From: Nymphaea colorata | Taxonomy: Eukaryota; Streptophyta; Magnoliopsida; Nymphaeales; Nymphaeaceae | Direction of reading: 5' to 3' | NCBI RefSeq assembly: GCF_008831285.2 | Contig: NC_045146.1 | Coordinates: 10,552,972-10,616,971 of the forward strand | Length of the DNA stretch: 64,000 nt | Shown here: one piece after another, positions 34,547 through 45,900 of the stretch | Layout of the letters: every line of letters begins with the position of its first letter | Numbering within the stretch: position 1 is the stretch's first letter | The notes under the pieces: model-generated | Database searches by the model: none | What the model saw: the letters and a program-made list of their open reading frames with translations, nothing else | Told to the model about the DNA's origin: nothing | Program-made: the position numbers and the translations under genes

Positions 34547-34897
34547 CTATGCTGTTATCACCGTGAGCTTAACCCGCTTCAAACAATCAAAGCCCTCTGG
34601 GGAGAAGGATCCGGAACCTGGATGATACGGTGAGCAGATCTTGCTGAAACCACAATTGCCGGTCGATTCAAACGATTCAAATTCCAGGGCGACTATGGGT
34701 TCACTGTCCTTGCCAGGCTCTGCATCAATCGTCACAAAAGTCAAAGGGCCAAAAAGAAAAGCCAGAAATACCAGCATCTCCAAAGAGCAGTTCGATCCAT
34801 TCGATGGTCCAAAATCTAAGAAAGGTCTCCGGGATAAATCTTCTCCTATTTTCCTTCTCAAACTCAAACGATAAATCCTTTGCACTTGGGCATACAA
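34547..34897 (-). other. Leader-region open frame upstream of the L34e-like gene
   Basis: A 116-codon minus-strand frame ends five bases before the extended Met of the L34e-like frame. It has a hydrophobic segment (LEMLVFLAFLFGPLTFV) and otherwise no recognisable domain. It could be an upstream ORF in the 5' leader, an upstream exon, or chance. Confidence 0.35.
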
Positions 34898-35243
34898 GTT
34901 TCCCTATCGATCGGGCAAGGATACTCGATTTTCTTACGAGTCCACGCGATCGAACGGCTTTTTATCACACTCCAGAACAATCGAAGCCTGATTCCGTTCG
35001 TAAAATTCGTGTAAGAGAGCTGAACTGGAACTCAAAGGGGAAAAAATGGTTATGCATAAAGGGAAAGCGTTGATGAGACGGCGAACTCCAGACAAGTGGG
35101 CATCACTTCATCGCCTGGAAAGCAGCGTAAGAATCGGTACACACCGAAACATCCACGCGATCTAAATATCGCAATCAAATTTGCAATTTTTTATAACCTA
35201 TGCAATTTAAGGATATCGATCGACGATAATCCAGCCGCCGCAC

Positions 35244-35248
<5 letters not shown>

Positions 35249-35287
<39 letters not shown>
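35249..35287. repeat. (GA)n microsatellite upstream of the L34e-like gene
   Basis: A GA run of about 38 bp, i.e. CT on the coding strand, about 800 bp upstream of the start codon. CT/GA tracts are common in plant promoters and 5' leaders. A regulatory role here is only a possibility. Confidence 0.9.
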
Positions 35288-35290
<3 letters not shown>

Positions 35291-35560
35291 GATGGCGCAC
35301 CTGAGCGAATCGAATGTATGGGAAAGGGGAGAGCTCCAGTGACTTTTCGCCCACGCTTGTCCTCCCACCTCCAGATCGGATCTCTACCTGTTTCTCTCTC
35401 TCTCTATATATATCTAATCAGAGAGCAAAGCGCAGAATTGAGGAACCTTAAATTGGCCCAATGCTTCCTTCCTCCCTGCTTTCCTTCCTCATTTTCTCTT
35501 CAAATGAGGACGGGGAGAGGAAAAAGGGACACCCGTCGATGAAGTCAATGACTCGGACCA

Positions 35561-35561
35561 A

Positions 35562-35592
<31 letters not shown>

Positions 35593-35614
35593 AAATAATA
35601 TATGTATATATATA

Positions 35615-35649
<35 letters not shown>
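35561..35649. repeat. Compound microsatellite (AATA)n and (TA)n
   Basis: About eight AATA units are followed by an imperfect TA run. Confidence 0.95.
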
Positions 35650-35652
<3 letters not shown>

Positions 35653-35699
35653 GAAACGTTTCTGCGAGAAATCGTACCATGTACGGTGCATTTGGGCCA

Positions 35700-37202
35700 T
35701 CCGATCACTCTTTAATCGAACGACCCAGATTTTTTTAGAAAACAAACGGGAAAAGGGCAAACGTCGACCCCATTCCCCGCCTTCTCCCCATTCCCCGCCT
35801 TCTCCTTTCCTCTCTTTGCCTGTGATTCCCCTCTCCCCCTGCCTTTCCCTTCCGCCGCTGCCCTGGTCACTGGGACGCCCAGCACCTCATCTGGAGCAGA
35901 CGCCATCGACTCCCTTTCTCATCTTCCCCTTTTCTCACTCTCTCTCATTGTGTTTCCTCTCCCCCTCGGCCCTCCCTTCTCCCCCACCTTCTCCCTTTGT
36001 CGGTGCCCCAGTCGCCGGAACGCCCAATACATTATCTGGAGCAGATGCCAAGTTGTCACCGGAACCCCCTCTCTCGACCTCGGCAGAAGCAGACGACTGA
36101 AGCCTCCCGCTGTCAACTGCTGGAAGAAGCCGTCGGGGTTCACCACCCGACGTTCCCCTGATTTTTGGTACGCTACTGTATTCCTGCTATTTTGCTTCAT
36201 TTAGCGTTTTGTCTCCTTTATAGTAGGTGCTGCTTGGATTGGCTTGTCAAATTTGTTAAAAACCTAAACATAACTTGTATCTATCGTGTACAAGGCATCT
36301 GCTCCTACATTATTTGGCGGACCTTCCCCACTGTCATAAACAAGCCGCCGGAGTTCACCATCCAATGTTCCCCCAATTTCTCGTACGCTACTGTATTCCT
36401 GCTATTTTGCTTCATCATTTTCTGCTGCTTCATGTATGAATAGTTGAGTCGCCAATAATGTTTTCAGTTTGCGTCAATCCTAAAGCAAATCTAAGTCAGA
36501 AGATATTTATTTAGTTTGTTTTTCGTTGTCTCTCATTTACTAGTATGGCTGCTTAGATTGGCTTGTCAAATTTGTTAAAAACCTAGAAACCAGCTGTTTC
36601 TATCGTGTATATATAAGGCATCTGCTTCTTCATTATTTGGCCGACCTTTCCCCAAATAGTTATTTATACTTTAATGTGATGCCTTTCTTCCTTTTGATAA
36701 TCTGTCATGCATAATTCTATTTAGTATAAGAAATAACTTGATGCAACCAAACAATGGTTAGAATGCGTACTTCTCTTAAAAGGTGATGTAGAATCTTTAC
36801 TGCCCCTTCGGTTTCAGACCAATGATGTGAGCATACCTATAGTAGCAAGTGGCTAGGGTTGAACATGAATGTGATCATGTCTAACGGTTTTGATAGCAAG
36901 TAGGTAGGGTGTGAACATGAATGTGATCATGCGTAAAGGTTTCTTTGCCCACAAAACCTTTTATATAATATATAATTTACCATATAATTTTCACAAAGTT
37001 TTCACATACTACTCAGACCTACGTTCTTGTTTGCTATTGGGGGACCCTTGTATGCACCCCTCACACTAAAGGGGAATATAGGTTATGCATATTATGAATT
37101 TTTTATCTGATAAATTTATGTGCATGGATTATTTGGTTAATTGATTTTTGATTCAGTATGTACTTATATTGTTTATACTTTGATGCGTGAAGGTTGTAAA
37201 AA
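35700..37202. other. Non-coding region upstream of the FAR1-like relic
   Basis: A CT/CCG-rich segment (35760-36140) passes into AT-rich DNA. CGCCCAA/CGCCCAGCACCTCAT-type phrases repeat at about 35875 and 36021. It may be the 5' leader of the FAR1-like element. Confidence 0.4.
36145..36665. repeat. Diverged direct duplication upstream of the FAR1-like relic
   Basis: GTACGCTACTGTATTCCTGC occurs at about 36168 and 36383, and GATTGGCTTGTCAAATTTGT at about 36237 and 36556. The two halves are in the same order but with an extra ~100 bp in the second copy, so a duplicated leader later gained an insertion. Confidence 0.8.
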
Positions 37203-39712
37203 ATGTTCCACAGTTATAGTTCAACTGCTTCTGTCGCTGCAATGAAGTTAGAAATGTCTACAAGTGCAAGTAAATATGCGGCTTTGAAGAATGCTATTGA
37301 AGAAATGAATATGGATGGAGAGATGAATATGGACTGTGAAATGAATGTGGATGAAGAAACTAACATGGAAGATAAAACATATATTGATGGAGAGATTTAT
37401 GTGGATGATGTCTTTAATGCGAACGATGAGATTAATGTGGATGAAGAGTTTAATGTTAATGATAACATCAATGTAAATGACCGGGATGAAGAGAATGATG
37501 ATGCTAACGTGAATTGTGAGATTCATGTGAACGGGGAGATTAATGTAGATGAAGAGAATGCCAAAGATACCAACACTGAACATTGTTGTGAGGAAACAAA
37601 TTTAACTCTGAATGTTGATGCTAAGTTTATGCCCTATGTTGGAATGGCATTTGATAGGAATAGGGAAGCATCCAATTTTTATACAGGTGGTTTTGATAGA
37701 TGTATACATGACTCTAAGAAGAGGTGTGGAGTTTTGTCGTAGAAACAAGCCAACATTCATGAAACGAAGAGGAGATGAGACAAAGGAACATGCAAACTTA
37801 GGTGTGGTTGCAAGGCATGCATGACAATTGAACTTGACTGTCGTACGAAAAAGTGGCGTGTGCGTAATATTCAATATGCAGACAATCACTACTTGCATTT
37901 TCCATCAAACTTATTGTTTCATATGACATCGAAAAAAATTTTCACTCATCAGGAAATATAGTCAATATTATGTTTGAGTTTGGAGTAAGACCTTCTAAAG
38001 TCATGGATGTTTTCACACATGAAGCTGGTGGAATGGAGCATGTGTCATTTACACAGCAGCAGTTGTATAGTTATTTAAAAAGTTATTAATAGTTTCTATG
38101 GGAGTGATGCCCAGAAGAAAAGATGATAAATTACTTGAAGAAAAGAGAGATGAAAACCCAAAATTTTATTACACTATTATTCAGATTGATGAGATGGAGC
38201 AAATGTTTTTGGGTGGATGCAACAGCTCATAAAGATTACTATTATTTTGGAGATGTAGTATCATTTAATACGATATATAAGAAAAATAATTACCACTTGC
38301 CATTTGTTCCATTCACAAGTGTAAATCATCATGGTAATAGTATCATTTTTTGTTATGGATTGTTTCGTTGATGAAACAAAAGAACCATTTAAGTGGTTGG
38401 TCAGAGTGGTTACGTTGTATCGGTGGCTATGCTCCAACATCATTTTAACTGATCGAAACCTTGCAATGAGAGTAGCAGTAAAGGAAGTCTTTCCATCTAC
38501 AATACACAGGTGCTGCAATTGGCACATATTTATAACAATGCCAATATATGTTGGTAAGTTACACAAACAGAATAATCAATTTGAGCCTTTGTGGGATGTG
38601 TGGTTTTTTAAATCAGAGACAGTTGAAGAATTTGAGAGTAGATGGGAAGAAATGGTAAAAGAAGATCCTCAACTACAAACCATTGAATAAGCAACAAATT
38701 TATGGAAAGAAAGGAAGACGTGGGCAAGACTATATTCAAAGTTTCCAACAATACTTTTATGGCAGAAATGTCTATGTGTCAATGAAGTGAAAATATGAAT
38801 AAGTATTTTATAAACTGGGTCAATTCACGTATGTTTTTGAGTGATTTTGTAAAAGATATGAAGAGGCAATTGGAAGGCAGCTTCACATCGAGAAAGGTTT
38901 GGACTTCGAGATGAACAATGGAGTTGAACCTACTAATACATGTCTTCCATTGTAGTTACATTTACAAGATATATTTACTCCTAAAATATATAGAGAATAC
39001 TTTAAATGAGAATTTTTGGCATGTTTAAGTTGCACAACAACTTTGCTTGGAGAACAATCAAATGGGTACCGATAATATAAAATTAAGTAGGAATTAGATT
39101 ATGGATGATATAAAGAGTGCACAATTTCGTTTGCTCCTACCAATCAACATTTGTCAAGTTGTCGATACAATTTATGCGAGTCTATGGGTGTCGTTTGCTG
39201 TCATATGCTCACAATAATGGAAGCAGAATGAGTAAAGAAACTTCCTACAATTTATATACTTAAGAGATGGACGGAATAGGCCAAGAGTGTGTACGAAAAA
39301 GGATTTTGTTTCAGCAATGATGCCAGAAGATGAGTTGCCTTCCATAGTAAAAAAAGGTACTTTTCAAATGAGGGCAAACATGTGTATAAATGAAGTGTTT
39401 TTTGACCAATGCATGTTACAAGCATCCATCAGGAGTGTGTGCTCAACTGTTACAGGATCTGTATAAAGGCTAAGTAGATGAAAACTGGTAAACAATCTTG
39501 CAATGCAGGTTCGCGAAATATGCACATCAGTAATATTGGTGAAACAAATGATGTCGCCTATGTAATAGACCGTTCACCAGTTCGTACTATGGGAACTGCA
39601 AAACGAATCCCATATAGAATCAAGCAATCAAACATTCAAAGGTTGTGTGCAACTTATTGTAGACATGGACATGATTCTTCCACGTGCAACCTAAGAATGA
39701 AATCAAGGTAAT
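37203..39712 (+). pseudogene. FAR1/FRS-type (MULE transposase-derived) gene, decayed
   Basis: The first frame (37203-37742) has an acidic low-complexity N-terminus of reiterated E-I/M-N-V/M-D units, then FMPYVGMAFD, the entry of the FAR1 DNA-binding domain, and stops. Later pieces in several frames follow the family order: FWVDATAHKDYYYFGDVV and the start of the MULE core (about 38195-38270), ILTDRNLAMRVAVKEVFP with CCNWHI (about 38440-38530), the SWIM zinc finger ESMGVVCCHMLTIM (about 39178-39222) with LPTIYILKRWT, and a C-terminal YCRHGHDSSTC knuckle (39655-39690). FAR1/FRS proteins are DNA-binding regulators domesticated from Mutator-like transposases. Multiple stops and frame changes show this copy is dead. 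I cannot tell whether it was a transposase or a host FRS gene. Confidence 0.82.
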
Positions 39713-39719
39713 TTTGACG

Positions 39720-41230
39720 TTTTTTTTTAGACATATTTATTAGATACACTATGATTTGTTTGCTAATTACACAATTATGCAAGACTAGTTCAATTGATGA
39801 GACTGATACAGTGAAACAAAGAATCTGCCATTAATGTCAATGAACGGGCTATGGCGAGAAACTGTCCAAAGTTGAAACATTTAACCTAGGTGTCATTAAT
39901 TTTTGTTGTTTATAAATTCAACCGTTTTTGTTTATTTCATCTACCAGTTAATGTGCCAGTGCTGATTTGTTTTTTTTAGGTGGCTATGTTGGTGGAAACA
40001 CGAAGTTGTATATGTTAAATTTTGACATACTTGTTGATATCTTTTTATGTGGTCTTTGCCTTGTACGGGAGATTAGTGGTGGAAGTTAAACATTTGTGGC
40101 ATGTATGGGTTCACAGTTTTTTTTGTGTTTTATGCTTACACTAACAATTACACTAGTTGATATCTTTTTTTGTGGTCTTTGCCTTGAGATTGTCCATACA
40201 CAGTGAGTATGTGATATATCTACGTAGTTTGATAGATTGGGCTATAGCATGTTTTACGGCACCCTATTGCTCTCTATCTCGATATTGATTTCCTTGAGTA
40301 GTTCGCCATGACACTTTAATTTTGTAAACGCCATTTAAAACAGGAATGGCTGGCCCTAAGGCTGTTGTTGGCAACGTAGCTGCAATTGAAATAATTTGGT
40401 ATTATCCTCGGCAACTGATGCACAATTTTTTTTTTTGCCTAGTTTAATTTACACGATTTGACATTTGTACCCAAGTATGAAATAGAATGCTTTGGTATTG
40501 TCCACGGCAACTGATGCTCAAAATAGCAATCAAACTAAAGATATGACTTAAAGGAAAAAACCAGTTACTATTTTGATCTTTTGTGCATGCATGGGGTTCT
40601 TCTTCTGGCTGCTTTGGGTTAAGTGCGGCTGCATGGGGTTCTTCTTCTGTACCGGCACTGTGGACATGGAAAATGAGATGAAGGCGATTAAAATTTGAGG
40701 TTATTTCATCAGTTCATGTAATTGTATTTGTTAGTGGGTTAAAATAATGCTCTTTTCTTCAGGTGTCAATCCTCGGATTACTCAGAAGTACTAATAGGAG
40801 TTAGTGCTCTGTTCTACTGGTTTCATAGGAATCAAACAAACAAAAAAAAAACCGTAGTGATAATTTAAGTGTGAGGAACTGAGGATCCAAAAGTATCAAC
40901 TTTAGCGAATTCCAGTAATTGTTTGTCATCAAACAAGGGAATGAAGTGTTGATTTGAGTGGTTCATAAGTGCCAACGTAGCCGATCATCTTAAGAAGTTT
41001 TTATATGAAAAGGTTAGCCAGACGGCAGACGCCCTACTGAGCTGTCCAGATCTTTGTCCAATGTGTCGGTTGCCAAATGAAATCACGTCACTACGTAGGT
41101 ACTTAAATTTATTACACCATGTGAGTAGCTCTGTATCGATGTGCATATACACGAGTAAAAAGAAGGCATCAATACAAGGGGGCAGAATTCAAATATTCAA
41201 AATCTAAATTCAAAGTACTTTGTCAACTTT
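39720..41230. other. Gene-free stretch with short duplications
   Basis: Small duplicated phrases occur: GTTGATATCTTTTTNTGTGG (40030, 40157), TGCATGGGGTTCTTCTTCTG (40590, 40631) and GGCAACTGATGCNCAA (40410, 40508). No gene is recognised. Confidence 0.5.
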
Positions 41231-41234
41231 GCCT

Positions 41235-41680
41235 CTATGGTTGTACGGTACCGAAGATCCCTATACATAAATATCGATAGTTTATATTAATATTAATAGT
41301 GTTAATGCGTAGGCGATTGATAGCATCAACCAATTCTTGATTTTTTCTCCATGGTACTGTAGCTTCACGCAATGCCTTAATAGTTTCGTTCAAGTGTTCG
41401 ATTTCTTTCAACACATGGTTTAATTCATTTACCAAAAAAAGATAAATTATGTTCTTGTATGGGCTGATCGTTTTCTATGTTGCACCACTGAAAGAAGCGG
41501 CGACATTTGTTGCTTCCCTGCATTGAAAAATATAAATGGTCATACTATTTCATCAAAACAGCAAATTACAATGAAATATATTTAACCATCATACCCAGTT
41601 TTTGCATCCATGAAAGAGTTTGACCACGTTTGGTTTATATCGTACCATTCGAACTAGTGTTACTTGTCCATATCAGGACC
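41235..41680 (-). pseudogene. GRF-type zinc-finger protein fragment with C-terminal coiled coil
   Basis: Minus-strand segment ending at 41595 encodes KLFHGCKNW up to a GTATGA donor. A cag acceptor at 41518-41520 opens an exon with SNKCRRFFQWCNIEND. HGC...CRRFFQW is the second half of a GRF zinc finger, as in small plant GRF proteins. The next frame (41235-41435) gives a helical LKEIEHLNETIKAL coiled coil, expected after GRF, but a seven-T run separates the two frames by a shift. The first half of the finger (CxC) is not clear upstream. GRF domains bind single-stranded nucleic acid; this copy looks broken. Confidence 0.5.
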
Positions 41681-42878
41681 TCAAGACTTAAAAAGAGCAA
41701 TACCAATATAACAAATAGAACAAAGAGAGCAATATCAATGTGGAGTTTCATGATTCATTGTATCAAAAAATCCAATATTTAAAATTGGAGATCCAAAAGA
41801 TAAGATCCATAATCTGAGATATATAATCCATGTTCCATAATCCAATACTTGAGATTTAAAATCATGTGTAATTGAATTGATTTTAATAACGCTTATGGTT
41901 TTAATCCAATGCCTTGAATTGAGATCCAAAATCTAAATAGGTTTTTGATGGGTCAGTCAAGAAAACTTGGTTAAGTCTTGCTTACACTAGGTTGGCTAGG
42001 TTTGACTAGGGTAAATGTGTTTGATCTTAGTCAAACCATATGAGATTAATTTCATTCATTTCATATGAATGAATGTTAAAAGAAATTTTGCTAGACATAG
42101 GCTGTGGGACTAGGTTTATAAGTAGAAGTCCCTAAGACCACTTCGAGCTAGGTTTGGATTCCATGCCTACATGACCTAGGGTTTTTAAAATCATTTAAAT
42201 AAGTTTGACTTTAGAAATATTTTAGAAAACTATGATTTTGAAATAGTTCTTCAATGAGAGCCAATATAGATTCAGGTTTTCACATACCTAGGCTAATGCC
42301 ACAAGGTATGCTACTAGGTTGACCCATTCTCATTTCAGACAAGGGTGCATGTGGGTGCAAGGTCATCTAGTGCATATTAAAATAAATGCACAATGCATGA
42401 CTAAAGAAAGCATAAAAAAAAAACTATATTCTATACGCATGCTTTAAATAAAGCTAAGTAAAGAATTTAAAAGCAAGACACAAGGAAGAGAAGGACATAC
42501 CTTAGCCCTATGACTATACTAAAGGTATTAAAATAAATCTAATATATAAAATAAACATGCTAAACTACAACATTATTAAAACAACTAAGAAAAATAAACT
42601 AAACTAGACACACTAAAAGCAAAAGGAAAACTAAACTAAACATGCATGAAGAAAAACACTAAATTGCAAATGAAAAAAACAAAAAGAGGAAAAATAATTA
42701 AAGCTCTTGCTCCCACAACCTCTACCATGAGCCTAGTTGGGTCTAGGTTGAGTGCTAAATACAGTCCAAACCAAGACTAGAAAATTTATCTTATTTTGAG
42801 CCAAAATCCTTATGAGTACTCGGTTGAAAGTTTACCAACTATAATGGCCTTCTTTAGGAAAGCTCAAGTGTGAAAGTT

Positions 42879-42897
42879 GGGGGGGGGGGGGGGGGGG
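42879..42897. repeat. Poly-G tract (19 bp)
   Basis: Nineteen consecutive G on the plus strand. The exact length may be unreliable in the assembly. Confidence 0.85.
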
Positions 42898-42916
42898 TGG
42901 GGTGTGTTGGAGAGCT

Positions 42917-42927
42917 CTATTTATAGG
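42917..42927 (-). promoter_or_regulatory. Putative minus-strand TATA box of an old LTR
   Basis: The minus strand reads CCTATAAATAG, close to the plant TATA consensus, in an otherwise non-coding LTR-like region. Confidence 0.4.
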
Positions 42928-45900
42928 AGAGAAAGCATGGCACCCCCCTTCTCTCCATCGATATATGACTCTTCCCCTCTCTCTCTTCTCTCTCAACTCA
43001 AAACCATAGGTTGAAGGCATATTTCGATCGAATTTTGCTCGTTGTGATGTTGTCCGAACTGCAAATTTGAATATGCAAATAGCCACACATGCAAGGAGAA
43101 GCGCTGATCAATTTTTTATAAAGTATTTCAATTGGTATTGAGCGTGGAGGACAAACGACGCAAGAATATGAAGAAAAAAAAACACACTTTTCAAACCTTA
43201 TTCTAAAATTAGAAAAATATTTGTTCCGACCACATAAGGATACCAATTTTTATTCTATCCATGTCAAAGCACTCAGCAATGAATTCCACATGTTTCAAGT
43301 GCTTATATGCATGGAGTGTGAAAATCACGATGCATTTGCGAGATATAATGTGCATTAAGCTCACATGTAGATCTTAGATCTGGGTTGGGTACTAAGACAG
43401 ATCTTGGTCTATATCCAAGAAAAATTCTAGAAGATGGATAGGGATATGATATGAAAACTTAAACCATGACTTGATATATTAAATTTGATATGGGAAAAAT
43501 GGATACGGAGATACGAACATGGAAATAAAACTTGGATATATGATCTGCATCAAAAATATTAAATGGAGATTTAAAAATAGCATGGATTTGGACCTAGCTT
43601 GAACTGAGCTAGGTGGGTTCAAGCTACATGACATGGATTGATCTTGGGTTAGGTTTAGCTTTGAAAAACTAAGTTCTAACCTTGGTGGGGTGCAAGTTCA
43701 AAGGGATTAGCCTAGGTGCTGTTTTTGGAAATTCAACTTTAAGAACAAACTGGGATAGGCTGAGCTTGGGCTTAGCCCTACCAGATCCATGAAATGCATA
43801 TGGAAAACTAACTTAGGTTCATATGTCTCTTAAGTTAAATTTCATGAAATACACATGCATGATGACAAATGGCCAAAATATCCTTGTATGTGATTTTGGG
43901 CTGAAATGAGTTCAAATAAGGGGATTGGCTTAAACTAAGCTTCTATAATAAAAAATCATAAACCAAGGTATATGTGACATATACCCAGTGTTTATGTAGA
44001 AAAATATGGCCCAAAAAGAAATGATCGTTTTGCCCATGTGTGTATTTCTAAAGTTTTGGATGAGTTTTCTCGATCTGATTGAACCAGTATGTGGCCAAAC
44101 CCTTAAATAGGGTTTGGTTAAAATCTTGCTGAAACTTCCTCCTGAATTGCTTTAAAAATCAAAAACAAATTTTTATTAAACCTTATGTAAAACATTTTTA
44201 AAAGGAAATCAAGGAAGGTCACAAAAATCTGATTTTTATTGGAATTTTCATTGATGGAGATAGGGATACTTGAAAAAGCAACTTAATTGTAAGGACATGT
44301 AGAAAGATTGGATTTTTTTTTTGTAAAATTGAGCTCGGTAGCAGTTTACAGAGTTTACTAGCTACTATGAATGAACTCCATATCATTCAAAACTGAATTT
44401 AATTCAAGCCAAAAGAAATGAACAAACATAATCTAAAATTGGTTTCAACTCATTCTATTGGGCTGAGCTCAAACCCTTGAAAACAGGATGGAGAAAATGC
44501 TTAGAATTGAATTTAACTCAAACTTAGATGAACGAAATCAAACTGAACTAAAAGAAGCTTGATTTATGCATTCTAAACATAATAATAGCTCAGCTATAGA
44601 TCACACTTTCAGGTTGAGCTCAAATTCAACTCCAACTCCTGAAAATAAGAGAGAGAAAGTGCTCAGAACTGAATTGGACACAAATTGGTATGGATGAACT
44701 CAAACCAAAATAAATGAAACTTGGTTTATAATGATAAACGTAATCCTAGATCCATTCTAGCTCACTTTTAGCTCAAACCCTGAAAACAAGAGAGAAAACG
44801 ACCCCATGGCAATCTGCAACTTATATGTGACTAAAACTTGGGTTAGGTGACCAAAGTAGGTGAAATAAAACTTTCTCTTCATTGAGCTGGAGTTGTTTTG
44901 ACTTGGTTGAGTTAAATATCACAATTTTGAGTTCTAGGATCTGATTTGAAATATAAGGGAATTGGATGTAGATTGGATACCCTAGTGAACTGACTCTGCT
45001 GACTCCTAGGGCCATGTAAAGTGGAAAAATGGCCTAATTTATCAAATGTTAGGCAATTCTTAGAAATTTGGTGAAAATTCTTACTTCCAAGTCAAAATGC
45101 TAGGATGTAGGGATGAAACAGTAATTTTAAACTTAGATAATGATGAAGGGCAAAATGGTCATTTTGATGTAAAATTTTGGGTGTTTATAAATGCCTCTCT
45201 TTGCCACTTAGTAGGAAAGCCACGCTTAGTGGTGTAGACATAACACCCATCCAGAAACAGAGAAGTTCTTTAAATTGGACTTTCAAAAATCCATTTTGCA
45301 ATATATAGAAAAATAGTCCATTCTGAATACTGGTAGGTGCTTATGAAAATGCTTGAAAATTCTTGTGAAAATCTATACATTGCATGTGCTTGAAATCTCA
45401 CATCTTGTAACATGCTTGTGAACTTGTAAAATGTTTGTGAAATGCTTGTAAAATTCATGCATTGGTTTGCATACACTTGTATAATTATGTGGGATAATGT
45501 GAAAACTAACATAAATATGAGTGCTTGTAAAGTGTGCATGCCAAAATATGAAAATCTCACATAAAACGTGAATGTTTGCGAAAAGCTTATGTGCACCGAA
45601 GTGTAGAAATCTCACATCAAACTATAAGTGCTTGTAAAATGCTTGTAAAATTTGATAAAATCCCTTTTGCTTATATCTCATGTATCTTGTAAGGACTTGC
45701 ATGATTTTATTCTTGCAAGGACAAAAACTTTTCAGCCAATATTGTGAAATTCATCCAGGTTGTTGTCCATGTCATGGGTTTTCTTAGTACAGGATTTGTC
45801 ACTATCATGACTCCTTTGGTAATCACAATAGATTTATATTTTGTCATAACAGAAACTTTGACTTGATTGACCCTAGCTTTTTGGGTAGACATCATGTTTT

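Noticed and set aside
37248-37583. Hydrophobic 111-codon minus-strand frame that looks like a membrane protein
   Set aside because: It is the antisense of the acidic repeat in the FAR1-like relic; the hydrophobicity follows from the GAT/AAT-rich sense codons.
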